DNA from: Aquilaria yunnanensis
Taxonomy: Eukaryota; Streptophyta; Magnoliopsida; Malvales; Thymelaeaceae
Length of the DNA: 64,000 nucleotides
Reading direction: 5' to 3'
Assembly: GCA_039654915.1 (NCBI GenBank)
Contig: CM077595.1
Span: forward strand, 46,779,501 to 46,843,500
Position 1 is the stretch's first letter; every line of letters begins with the position of its first letter. Position numbers and translations under genes: made by a program. The notes under the pieces are model-generated. The model had not been told where the DNA came from and made no database searches. It worked only from the letters and a program-made list of their open reading frames with translations. Positions 41,773 to 53,863 of this stretch are shown here, piece after piece.

Positions 41773-42371
41773 ATGGATTCTACTCTTTCTGCTTTCCAGA
41801 AATACTTTCCTTTTCTCCCAATGAATGTTCTTAGAAAGATTTACCAAGGTAGATGTGAACGATTAAGAGTTTTGGTACACAAAGGCATTCCTGAAGATGT
41901 TTGTTGGTTAGTTGAAGCTAAGGTTCGTTTGGCTGGTGAAATCCCAGATGCATTTGTGTATCACATGCCTAGCTTAGGCAAAATCTCTTATGCCAAAAAG
42001 CGATGAGCAAAAAGGTTACGAGTCTATCACAAATGTGGTCGATGGACTTGTGATACTAGATGTCGTTCTTTAGGAATGGTGTCTGATAATCAAGAAGATA
42101 AAATACAATTCATTAAGAATGGCCTGAGTAAGGATTCTTTGGATAATATTCAATTGACTATTGAGATGCATTCTTGTGGATTAGTGCAACATGAACTTCT
42201 TGGTTTATAGAGTATTTTTCATTAAGAACAAGAGCGTTATAGTGTTGGGAATCTAACTTTAAAAGACCCTGTTTGCCATTTTGTAAGAAAATTGGATGGG
42301 AAGCATATCCCCGACTCATAGAAGGTGTTGAAGCCGTTACTAGAAGTAAAACTAGTGGAAGATGTGAGTCA
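41773..42371 (+). pseudogene. Extra reading frame downstream of integrase in TE8 (unrecognised, about 200 codons, decayed)
   Basis: From ATG 41773 (MDSTLSAFQKYFPFLPMNVL) the frame reads as ordinary protein to about 42371, crossed only by TGA 42004-42006, TAG 42208-42210, TAA near 42223 and TAG near 42320. The TGA and most of the others are one C-to-T change from CGA, CAG or CAA. Words such as VYHKCGRWTCDTRCRSLG hold four Cys in a short span. No domain is recognised, and no signal peptide or membrane segment is clear. A GTTGTTTCAG acceptor at about 41712-41721 and the pol-end donor at 41586 could make a spliced RNA. GATGTGAGTC at the 3' end and TTTCCTTTACAG at about 42408-42419 could bound a second intron. 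Some Athila elements carry an env-like gene here; I cannot confirm that. Confidence 0.45.
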
Positions 42372-42419
42372 TAATCACAACTACTTTACATTAATGTCAT
42401 TTTTTTTTCCTTTACAGGT

Positions 42420-44394
42420 GTTAATCCTTAATAAGTGATGAAGCACTGTGGAAGAAAGCAATTGGACTTCTGGATTTTTTTTATCTTGTCTTTTAGTTTT
42501 ATTATCAGCATTTTCTTTATTTTGGTTTCAGTTATTTCAGGTTTTCATTTTCAATAACTACCATTTCAGGTAATTTATTCTTCACTCTTCTTTTCTATGT
42601 TTTGTCATTGGGGACAATGTCTTAATCTGGTTGGGAGAAGGGATAGTTGATATTTGATTTTTTTTTTTTAGTTTCTCTCATGCTGATATTAAAACCATTA
42701 CACAAAGCACTTTTGAGACGCATCCTATTTTATGTGACATGCATAACATTTTTTTTTTCTTGCAAGCATAAATAGTTGCATGTAGGAACATTTAGCATGA
42801 ATTTAGGTTGTTTGTTTGCATTTAGGAACCCAACTCATGGAAATATCATCATTGGATGTATACCTTGTAAATTTGAAATGGTTGTTAATTTTTAAAAGCA
42901 GTTAAATTATGTTTCTTGTTACCTAAGGAAAATAAATAACCGGTGAGCACTTTTGAGCCTTAGTGTTTATTAGGATGTGTGAATTTCTTTGTTGAGAGTG
43001 CTTACTTTGTGTTTTGAGCTAGACTTTGCTTGGATGAGTGGTCTTAAGGACCCATGCAACCTCACTTCTTGTATGTAAATTTAAGGATGAAAATGGCATT
43101 TTAGGGTCAACCACTTACCAAAAGGCTAATGCGTACATTATCCTTTAGTGAGCCCCTTTGAGCCTTATAGCCTTATTCTTTGTTTGAACCCTATATGTTT
43201 AACCACTACCACTTCATTTTGATCCTTTCTTGTCCTTGGAACTAGTGATACTTATGTGATTATGGGCTTAGAGAATTAAAATGAATGTGTTGCTTATTGT
43301 AAAATAAAGAATAAGTGTGGGATGTACTACAGAATATGTTAGGTTACCTTGTACTTAATTTGTCATAGTGGAAAAATTGGGATGAGTTGAGCTTAAATCA
43401 TAAGAATTGAGTGTATATCATTGGATGGTTGAGTTTTAAACAAATTTTGATTTATGGTAGAAAAAGGAAAAAAACGAGATCATAAGAAAAAACCCTCGCG
43501 AAATAAAGTTAAAAAAAATAAATTAAAAAAAAACTCTTCCATTTCATAATACTTGGCTCTATTTCTTTTATGGCAATCTAAAAAAAAAAAAAAGAAGTGT
43601 TCTTTTTCCCTTTGAAATAAAATTATATATGCTCATACCCATGTGAATCCATACTAAAGTAAAAATGAAAGACATCTTCTTTTATCTTTTTCGGATAGAT
43701 AAACATGGGGGACAATTTTGAAAAAAAAAAGAGAAAAATAATAATAATAACTTCAGCCTTAATATTTATGCAAGTCAAATGAGGCAAGTTATTTTGAAAC
43801 GGAGAGAGGTAAAAAAAGATAGAGAAAAAAAAATTATTAAATTCAATAAATTTAAGACTCAACCATATTTGTTTTCTAAACTCATGTGTTGATAAGAAAT
43901 TGTGTTTTGGAGAGGACTTGAAGACTAGGGTTGATTTGGGTATTTAGTGTTTTAGGTGCCCATAATTATTGTTCATTGTATTACTAGTTCTGTTAAACTC
44001 CACCATTAAAAAGCCTCCATCCGATTCCCGCTTTCACCAAACCTAGCCTCATTACAACCTTGTATAAACACCATTGGACTTAAATTTACATGTAGTTCCC
44101 TTTTGGGAATTTAGTGAGGGAGAAGTTTGATCCCCTTGCAAGCTCTGGATTGAGAAAAACAAAGCAAGCTATTCACAAACCCACCTTAAAATAAGTGCAA
44201 ATACTTAGAGAGTGATATTCTACCGCTAGTAACAAGGACTTAACTTTTTCTCCTTTCATTAATTACTTACAAGTTAAGTTTACAAGTGTTATATATTCAT
44301 AGCATGATCTGTCATGAGTTGTTAGATTAAGTATTTTGTTTATTTTGTTTAGGTTAGACTTCCTAGGGACTAGCAAGAACCTGGTTGGGGTGTG
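42420..44394 (+). other. TE8 3' untranslated region and polypurine tract
   Basis: AT-rich sequence without a supported gene. GGGGACAATGTCTTAATC (about 42610) is a word I often see in this part of Athila/Tat elements. 43440-43860 is a run of A-rich low complexity, including (ATA)n and A-tracts. The 43623-43862 minus frame is a low-complexity artefact. A G-rich tract (GGTTGGGGTGTG, 44383-44394) lies directly before the LTR and is the likely PPT. Confidence 0.6.
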
Positions 44395-45906
44395 TGATGA
44401 ATACTCATAAGTGTATTGTTATTAAGGGTTTAAATCATCATTATACGCTTTGAGTATGATTAATTTTTATATTCTGGACCTTTTTTCACCGGGTTAGTAT
44501 TCACACATTTTTACTATTCACCTATCACTATCCACCAACTTACTGTTCATACGCGTATTTCACTATTCATACACATATATTACTGTACATACGCGGCTTA
44601 CTGTTCATTAATATTAAAATATATATATTAAATAATTATTTTTTTATGTAGGTAAAAATCATCACTTGGCAGACCTTCACGAGAAAAAATCGTAACTGAA
44701 GCTATAGGCATCAGAACGGAGTAATTCTAAATTTATCTAAAAGCCAACACATTGATCTTCAACTCTGCTTCATTCCGAAAGCTAGTTTGATCATTTTCAT
44801 TGCCGAAATCTAATTATAGATGAGACCCTTCGTTATTTCGCGTACTGAAGAGCAGTTTTGGTAGAAAAATCATAACTTGAGCTACGGATATCCGATTTGA
44901 ATGAGCAAGCTATCAATTCGAAGCTAAAGAGGAGATCTAAAACTTCTGTTCTTTGAGGAAGAGCTGATATGATGTCTATAGTGGCCAAAAAATTATAAGA
45001 AGTTACGGCCTGCCGTTGTTGATTTGTATTTACCTACATTTTACCATTTTATTTTTACCATTTCACCCACCCCAAACTCTATAAATAGGCACCTTGGGGG
45101 GAGGGTGAAGGAGGCCATTTTCTTATGCCATTTTCTTAGGCCATTTCCATGTTCTTGTATCTCTTTAGATTTTTTCCTTTGTTCTTGTTTTAGTTTTCAA
45201 TACCGAAGCTCTGTCCAAGTGTATTCTCGTTCTTCTTCTTCTTCGTTCTTGATCTTTTAGTCTATGTTTATTTCATCTTTCTATATGTTGTTTACTTTTA
45301 TTATTTCTAACTAATCTTCTTTTTGCTAAGGTGAAAGGGTGAAGCTTTTGATATAGAGGTTATGATTGATTTGAATGGATCACAACGTTAACAGTATTTT
45401 CTTCCTTAGTCTATTTAACTTCCTTCCTTGTTAACTAGGAGTCTTGATTCATCATAGTCAAATCATTGGCACAAAAGTTGCTTGAGTCCCTCTGTACAAC
45501 ATGGCTCTGCCGGCTATATTGGAATCTTGAGTTATTGTCGACAAAGGTTGGCATGATGGATACTTGAATCCATTAGCAAGCGTTGGCATTTTAAAATCAA
45601 TGAACATTAACACTAACTAAATTCCCCGATTGGGACCTCCTTTATGTGTGGATCTCAATTGAGTGGTAAGATGGGCTAAAATTAATCATAACTGATATGC
45701 TAAAAGTGGATCCCCTAACCTTAGCTATTTTATTTGAATTTGAATTTTTAATTAACACTTGTTCACAATTTGCACCAAATACTTTCTCTTTTAAAATCCT
45801 ATAATTTGTATTTTTAATTCACTTCCCTGTGGTTCAACACTCGAACACCTGAGATTTTATTACTCGCGATAACCTACACTTGGGTTACAACTGCTAGAAT
45901 GCAGCA
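44395..45906 (+). repeat. TE8 3' LTR
   Basis: It pairs with 28461-29943 along its length; it starts TGATGAATACTCATAAG and ends GAATGCAGCA; TATAAATA lies at 45080-45087. It differs from its partner by numerous substitutions and small indels, for example a short duplication around TTTTCTTATGCCATTTTCTT near 45117-45138, so the insertion is old compared with TE15. Confidence 0.9.
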
Positions 45907-46312
45907 ACAGACCACTCCAACTGATTGAATTTGTTCTCATACTCCAGGACACTGAGGTTGTCTTCCCTTAGAGCATCAAATTCAGCTTGCCTCATATCCT
46001 TGATGGTATCGCTAATGTAATGCTCCTGGAACGGTTCAGTGAACTCTGGCTAGGTCATTTCCATGTCTTATCCTGGCCCTCTGCCGTTTTGCAGATCATA
46101 TCTATCTCTGGTGCTCTTCCACCATATCTCTGCACTGCCTAACAAATTGTAGGTAGCTAGTGACACTCTCTTGGTGGAGCTGAGTGCCATCCTTTCAAAT
46201 ATTTTTTCAATGAAGATTAACCACTCCGTACCTCTCTTTCGCTCAACTATTCCATCAAACTATGAAGGTCTTAGGCCTTGGAACTTCTCCAATAGTTTGA
46301 CTTCATCTAGGA
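45907..46312 (-). pseudogene. TE7 middle gag
   Basis: The reverse complement matches TE3 from about 17715 to 18120 (the start of the Gag core). It lies between the Athila 3' LTR and the Tekay solo LTR. Its right edge TAGGA (46308-46312) is the target copy of the solo LTR. It contains stops and is not functional. Confidence 0.8.
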
Positions 46313-48792
46313 TGTTACCTACTGCGGGGTAGTCCAATTATGGTACCAAAATTGTGCATTCAGACTCCCAGGATCGGTAATGTTTTGTAGGCCATTAGAA
46401 CCTACCCTTTGAGTGCATACCTAAGTGGCCCTCCTTGGCACTATGTAAACACATGCATATTGGTCTAACAATCACACACATATTCGCATTTCATGCACAC
46501 CATGGTAGCAAAGAAGGAAAACATTAGCACAAGTCTTAATCTTGGCTACCAGACATTAGGCAATCTTGTTAAGTTCTAGTGACCAGCCACTGTACCTATA
46601 ACGTTCACTAATAAATTGTATCATTCTAGCCATGTAATCCTCTATTTCCTTAGCACCATTATTAAGTAGACACTTTGAGAAAACCAAGGAATTTTGTTTT
46701 ACATCAATAGCTCACCTATGGGCCATGTTATGGATTTTTGAAATTGGTTACAAAATTTTGACCAAATGAACAGTAACTTAGCCGACTTTATAATGTCATA
46801 TCTTTGCCTACAGGGCTCCAAATTCAGAAAATCTAAATTCTAGTTAAACTAGTAGATGTTCTATAGATGTGGTGAAAATTTCATACCAAGATTTATTCTA
46901 CATAGGGAGTTCTATAACCTTAAGTGCAAAGTCAAAATTCTGGTTAGTTTATAACCATTTTCCCCATATAAAATTTCATAAGTGTGTAAACACTTCATTC
47001 ACAAGGCAAAAGCCCTCCAAAGCTACCCATATATGTCCAATACACATAGGAATTACATGTTCTTGCATCTAACAACTTTATGTGGCAAAAACAGAATTTA
47101 CAAGTAAGCAGCCTATCATTAACACTTAGGCAGCATTGCACCGCATCACATACATAGCCAAAACATTACTCAAATGTTCACATACTTGTCTTATTTTAGA
47201 TATACTACATCTACATGCATACATGCACCACATAATGGTCTTAACTCAACTAAATACACACCCTTAGTTACAAGAGTGCATAAAACACAATGGACTCCAG
47301 AATATGATGCTGGACAGCTGCTGCATAACACAATAAGCACCACCATTAAAAATACCAAATGTGCTCCTAAAATCACCAAACTTTCCAGATCATAGCTAGA
47401 CATATGAAATTTCAAGTACAGGAAAATTCAGGGATAAACTCAAACCATAAAGGTTAGTTTGAAGGTTTTCTTTCAACTGGACCTAAAATGACAGAATTGA
47501 GGGGAGTAAGTTTCATTGAGAAACTTAGTAAGGGTAGCACATGGATTCAATTGGAAATGTGACCATCATTAAAACCTGCATCCAAAGATAGTAAAATAAA
47601 AAACCACAATGCATATATACAAGATATAGCATCCAAATGCAGCAACCATTCACAACCAACAAACACATGAAATGCGGCAGTAACATATACCATATATTAG
47701 TCCATAAAACACATAATAAACATAAATAAATCACTATGGCATCTTTCCTCAAGCTAATGCTTGGTCTTAGGAGGATTTTAACACTATTTAGTACTAACTT
47801 TGGGCTCTAGAAACCCTTATTTCACTGCCATTTTTTTGCATTTCATTCTAGGTCACAAAACCTTCAATAAGTGCACGCCCCTCACTAAGCTTGGTTCATC
47901 AAGCTCGTGGCTCTCTTACAAAGCCTAGCCCTAGTTCCATGGTTGCTTGAAAATACTAAAAACAACCCATGAGAGCAGGAAAACCCTTACCTTGATGGGT
48001 ATGCTAAAATTGGAGGTTGATCCTATGTACTCTCAAGTAATAGCACCGAATAGCTTCTAATTGTGCTTCCTTTACTTCAATTGCAAGTAGTTTTAAGTTT
48101 GAAGGTATGGTGGCTATGAAGGAAGTGTGGAGGAGAGGGCTGGCTTCCCTTTTTCTGGTGCAGGTCAAAATTTGGGAGATAAGGACAAGAATGGACACTT
48201 ATATGGTCTTAAGTGCACTAAACACACTTAACAAGCTTAACCAAGATTTATGTCATTTTCCTTACTACAATACCATGGTTTCTTTACCTTAATGTCTTGG
48301 CCCACATTTGAATTCCTTATCCCATTCCATAGCATCCACTCCTTATGTGGGATAACCTCACAAAACCTCCATTTGACTTAATTCATAAGCATGGACAACC
48401 AAAGGCACACAAGAGGACACTTAAGTCCTTAAAGCCTTTTTGTGTTTTCCTTTGTTCATACTTGTCTGCTATAAGCAATTTGGTCCTCCAATAGCACTTT
48501 CATGCCATTCATATCCTTCCCATAACTCTCCAAATCTCTTTTTTGAAAGTTTTGCAATTGAGTACCCAAATTTCCAAAATCTTACAAAAAAGTTCATAGG
48601 TTGCTTGACAAACAAGCAATCCTTAAGGCTTATCTTGGGGGCCAAGTTACTACCTTGGAACACTTTTAAGAAGGTGTTGATCGTGCCTTTTACCTCCCAC
48701 ACTTTAATCACTATGGTGAGAATTACACAATATAATGGTTTTTAGCCGTTATGACACACTTGTAATTCTCCCATTTTTGTGACGTGGTGACA
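46313..48792 (-). repeat. Tekay solo LTR inserted in TE7 gag (2,480 bp)
   Basis: On the plus strand it begins TGTTACC and ends GGTGACA, giving complete LTR ends. Flanks TAGGA (46308-46312) and TAGGC (48793-48797) are a 5-bp target copy with one change. The gag on both sides is continuous when the LTR is taken out. Solo LTRs arise when the two LTRs of an element recombine. Open frames (46869-47752, 48004-48745) are spurious. Confidence 0.88.
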
Positions 48793-49503
48793 TAGGCCTT
48801 TTAGATCCTCTGATCTATGTCTCCTAGATCTGAGAAAGCCATCTGTATGGTGATGCTCTTTATGATCTCTCTACCTTTTCCTAGATATTCAGTCATGGCC
48901 TTCCTCAATCTCATTCCTAGTGGAGGAATGGTCATAGACTGAGACATTGGTCCTGGATACCTAACCAATCTCAGACCTTAGTCTTCTTCCTCTTGGATTT
49001 CTCCTATCTACATCTTCCTCCTCAACAGTTTCATCATTTGTATCTTCTATGCTTCCTGAAGGAACATTTTCAAATGTGTTCCTAATATCCTCTTCTAGTT
49101 TCTATTGTGCATCTTGAACTAGTTCTACTGGAGCTACTTGCACTCCTTACTATTGTGCTTGAATCAACCTTACTAAGCTTTCATTGATTAGAGCTAAGTT
49201 CCTCTGAAGCTCTAACCAAACTTGATGCACTTTAGGGTTTGGTACCCCCTGTTGACCTTAATTCCCTCTATTCTGTCCATTTCTTTGTTACCTATAGGAT
49301 GCCTTCAGGATGGTTCCCTTCTCTTTTTGGCAACGATGTTTACTTCCTAAATTGATTATTCATCATAGAGCAGATATAAAGATCATAGGTATTTCAATTG
49401 TACTTGACACTAGCAGCTGACCATACTAAGTTCATGTATGTAGATGCATTCAATGCAAATATATGCTATGCACATGTGCCAACCATGCTCTAATACCAAC
49501 ATG
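48793..49503 (-). pseudogene. TE7 leader, primer-binding site and N-terminal gag
   Basis: The reverse complement matches TE3 17012-17715. TTGGTATTAGAGC lies close to the LTR (about 49485-49497, minus), a one-base variant of the initiator-Met tRNA site. The Gag N-terminal region follows with stops. The left end is the target copy of the solo LTR. Confidence 0.8.
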
Positions 49504-51024
49504 TGTTACCCACTCTGAGGTAGTCCAATTATGGTGCCAAAATTGTGCATTTAGGCCCCATGATTGGTAATGTTCTACAGGCCATCAAAACACTACCCTT
49601 AATGTGCATACCAAAGTGGCCCTCTTGGGCACTATGTAAATACATGCACCTTGGTCCAACCATCACGCATATATTCACATGTTATGCACACCATGGCAGC
49701 AAAGAAGGAAAACACTAGCACAAGTCTTAATTTTGGCTACCACACATTAGGCAATCTTGTTAAGTTCTAGTGATCAGCCACTACACCTGTAACTTCATCT
49801 AATAAACTCTATCATCCTAGCTATGTACACCCTTGTTTTCTTTGCTCCATTATCAAGTAGAGACTTAGAGCAAACCAAGGAATTTTGGACCAAGTTATGG
49901 ATTTTTTCAATTGGTTACAAAAATCTGCCAAATAAACAGTAACTTAGCCAACTTTGAAATGTCGTATCTTTGGCTACAGGGCTCCAAATTCAGAAATTCC
50001 AAATCACAGTTAAACCTATATATGTGCTCAAGTTGTGGCCAAAATATCATATAAAGATTGACTCTACACAGGTGGATATGGTTTTTTGAGTGCAAAGTAA
50101 AAATTCTGGTCACTTTATGGCCATTTTGCCCATACAAAATTTCATAAGCGTTCAAACACTTCATTCACAATGGGTAAGCCCTCCAAGGCTATTCCATACA
50201 TCTCCAATACACATGGAAAATACATTCTCTTGCATTTAGCAACTTTATGTGGCTAAAATAGAATTTACAACTTTACTTTAAGGGTGATATTTCAGCTAGA
50301 CCTGAAATGACAGAATTGGGGGGAGTAAGTGTCATTGAGAAAATTAGTAAGGTTAGCACTTAGATTCAATAGGCAATGTAACCATCCTAAAAACCTACAT
50401 CCAAAGACACTAAAACACAAAACCACAATGCATATATACAAGACATAAGAACCAAATGCAGCAGCCATTTGCAACCGACAAACACATGAACTGTGGCAGC
50501 AACATATACCATAGATTAGTCCGTAAAACACATAATAAACATAACCAAATCACTGTGGAAGCCTCCCTCAAGCTAGTGCTTGGTCTTAGTAGGATTTTAA
50601 CACTAGTTAGTACAAAGTTTGGGCTCTAGAAACCCTCATTTCACTGTCATCTTTGTGCACTTCACACTAGGCCCCATAACCTTCAACAAGTGCACTCTCC
50701 TCACTAAGCTTGGTTCATAAAGCTCATGGCTCTCTTCAAAACTTAGCACTAGCTCCATGGTTGCTTAAAAATAAAGTAAACAAACCATGAGAGTAAGAAA
50801 ATGCTTACCAAAATGGGTAGGCCGAATTTGAAGCTTGATCTTCGAAGTTTTCAAGCATTAGCTCTAGTTTGCTTCCAATTGCTTTATTTTTGCCTCAAAT
50901 TTCAACCTTAGAGGTACGGTTGCTATGGAGGAGCCCTGGAAGAAGTGTGGAAGAGGTTGGTGTATTTATGGGTTGAATATGGGAGAAGAAATTTCAAGTT
51001 AGGCTTCTTAAATTAGCTTTTGGG

Positions 51025-53863
51025 TGTTAGTGTCGTGCCCAAAAAGCCAATCATAAGATGATTGTATTTTTGCACATTGAGTCATGATATTTTATTAAGG
51101 CATTAATCCAGCAATTATGTTCGTTGTTTTGTTTCTATGTAACGTAATAAACATAATTGTAACCCTAGAATAATGATATTCTTAAAACGTCCCTAGTCTA
51201 GTATTATTGTGGAGCGGGTTGCAATAATACATAATGACTAGCATTTGTGGAGACTAATATGAGATATCTATTCTACATATGGGTACAAGTTGGAGAACTT
51301 GTGTACTAGACCGACCGACCATGAGAACACTTCATGGATCGTTATATGAGTGTCATAAGTGATTCTCATAGTGATCATGGTTTATGTAGTCCTTCGACCT
51401 AAGATCATCAAGGTTCCCTACATGTGAGTCACATACATTGATACTTTCCTTTGTTGCTCGTAACTGAGTGAACTTGAATGAGGTCATTGGGTATGTCACA
51501 AATCATGAGGAGGGATTTGTATGATCAAGATGGGATTTTTCCCTCCTATGTAACGAGAGTGATATCTTTGGGCCCCTTGATAGAGTAAGACTTAGAAAAA
51601 TGCATGGCCACGCTCAGATGAGTTGATATACGATATCAATGTCATCAGCTTAAGTTGGTCTACTCGGTAATCAAGAAACCAAAGATTCGGCTATACGAGA
51701 GTGACACATTCCATGTCTCGTGCTTAGTCTTGATATCTTGGACAAAGAGACTGTTGGGTTTCGGGAGCCAAACAGCGCAGCGAAATTTAACCGAAACCCT
51801 CCAGGATCCAAGTGAAACGGGGTAAACCGGGTGTTCGAAAATTTCATACCTAATTTTCGGTTGAGATCTCTCACTCAACTGTAGAGTCGAATCACAAAAC
51901 TTGAACAGTTGACGTGTTCAAGCTCTCTATGGTATCCACACGAGCTTCTCGGGATCACCACGCTTCCACCATGTCTCGACAGATGCGTTTCTCTTGCACT
52001 TGCAGTGCTAGCTTGCGTCCTCCAAGGAATTGCAAGAGAAGAGTGCGGCTGTCCTTTTGGGAGGATAGGGCAAGGAGACATACGAATTTCTCACTTAAAA
52101 GTTGTATTTATAGTGAGACTCAACTTCCAGGCCTAATGGGTTTCAAAGCCCTAATCCAATTAGGATTTAATTTCGGGCTGAATAATGGCTCAACTCTTGG
52201 GCCCATTATTAATACGAAATTAAAGTGAAACCATAACCCAAATAATTAGCCCATGCACTTTAATGATCCAAATAGCTCTATGTGTGCGACCCAATAGGCT
52301 TTTGCCATGTTGGCAATGATCATAAATCACATTTATGATCATAAGCAATGAGCGGTGTCTAGCAACACATCATTGCTACCCAAGTGACAAGATTGTCGGT
52401 GAATTGACTAAACCTTTATGATCATCACCGATATATGCCATTGTCCCTTTGTCCAAGATATCAAGACTAAGCACGAGACATGGAATGTGTCACTCTCGTA
52501 TAGCCCAATCTTTGGTTTCTTGATTACCGAGTAGACCAACTTAAACTAATGACATTGATATCGTATATCAACTCATCGGAGCATGGCCATGCATTTTCTA
52601 AGCCTCACTCTATCAAGGGGCCCGGAGATATCACTCCCGTTACATAGGAGGGACAAATCCCATCTTGATCATACAAATCCCTCCGCATGATATGTGACAT
52701 ACCCAATGACCTCCTTCAAGTTCACTCAGTTACGAGCAACAAAGGAAAGTATCAAAGTTTGTGACTCACACATAGGGAACCTTGATGATTTTAGGTCGAA
52801 GGACTACATATACCATGATCACTATGAGAATCACTTATGACACTCATATAACTATCCATGAAGTGTTCTCATGGTGGGTCGGTCCAGTACACAAGTTCTC
52901 CAACTTGTACCCATATGTAGACTACATATCTCATATTAGTCTCCACATATGCTAGTCGTTATGTATTATTGCAACCCGCTCCACAATAATACTAGACCAG
53001 GGACGTTTAAGAATATCATTATTCTAGGGTTACAATTATGTTTGTTAAGTTACGCAGAAACAAAACAACAAACATAATTGCTGGATTAATGCCTTAATAA
53101 AATATCATGACTCAATGTGCAAAAATACAATCATCTCATGATTGGCTTTTGGGCACAACACTAACAGGGACAATGGCATATATCGGTGATGATCATAAAG
53201 GTTTAGTCGAATCATCGACAATCTTGTCACTTGGGTAGCAATGATGTGTTGCTAGACACCGCTCATTGCTTATGATCATAAATGTGATTTATGATCATTG
53301 CCAACGTGGTAAGAGCCTATTGGGTAGCACACATATAGCTATTTGGATCATTAGAGTGCATGGGCTAATTACTTGGGTTTTGGTTTCACAATAATTTCGT
53401 ATTAATAATGGGCCCAATAGTTGAGCCATTATTAAGCCCAAAATTAAAGCGTAATTGGATTAGGGCTTTGAAACCCATTAGGCCTGGAAGTTGAGTCTCA
53501 CTATAAATACAACTTCTAGTGAGAAATTCGCAGGTCTCCTTGCCCTAGCCTCCCAAAAGGACAGTCACACTCTTCTCTTGCAATTCCTCGGAGGACGCAA
53601 GATAGCACTGCGAGCGCAAGAGAAACACATCTGCTGGGACGTGGTGGAAGCGTGGTGATCCCAAGAGGCTCATGTGGATACCATAGAGAGCCTGAACACG
53701 TCAACTGTTCAGGTTTTGTGATTCGACTCTATAGTTGAGTGAGAGATCTCAACCGAAATTTAGGTATGAAATTTTTCAAACACCCGGTTTACCCTATTTT
53801 CACTTGGATCCTGGAGGGTTTCGGTTAAATTCCACTGCGCTGTTTAGCTCCCGAAACCCAACA
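51025..53863 (+). repeat. Copia solo LTR, outer copy (element sense plus), split by an inner copy
   Basis: It begins TGTTAGTGTCGTGCCC at 51025 and ends GAAACCCAACA at 53863. Taking out the inner LTR and one target copy leaves about 1,419 bp, equal to the TE15 LTR length. Flanks TTGGG (51020-51024) and TAGGG (53864-53868) are a 5-bp target copy with one change, set in the TE7 5' LTR. Its own TATA box (CTATAAATAC) lies near 53500 on the plus strand. Confidence 0.9.
51752..53166 (-). repeat. Copia solo LTR, inner copy (element sense minus)
   Basis: It begins TGTTGGGTTTCGGG at 51752 and ends GCACAACACTAACA at 53166, 1,415 bp. Target copies GAGAC (51747-51751) and GGGAC (53167-53171) lie in the outer LTR, whose sequence is continuous (GGACAAAG|GGACAATGG) once the insert is removed. 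No internal region remains, so it is a true solo LTR. Confidence 0.92.

Larger units (their letters stand above)
28461..45906 (+). mobile_element. TE8: Athila-lineage Ty3/gypsy element, with TE9 inside
   Basis: The LTRs are 28461-29943 and 44395-45906. PBS, leader with hairpin repeats and gag start are at 29950-30670; pol is at 38456-41593; an extra downstream frame is at 41773-42371; a PPT lies before 44395. The flanking sequences on the two sides are adjacent in the Tekay gag, so it is one insertion into TE7. The 5-bp flanks (CCATA and ACAGA) match only partly. Most of gag and all of protease are missing where TE9 sits. Confidence 0.88.

Noticed and set aside
41653..42006. The frame starting at 41653 taken as the true start of the extra Athila frame
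   Set aside because: The first 40 codons are T-rich sequence with a possible splice acceptor; the ATG at 41773 begins the protein-like part.
43490..43860. A-rich stretch that at first looked like a tandem repeat or a nuclear organelle insert
   Set aside because: Only low-complexity A/T runs in the Athila 3' region; no unit length and no organelle gene.
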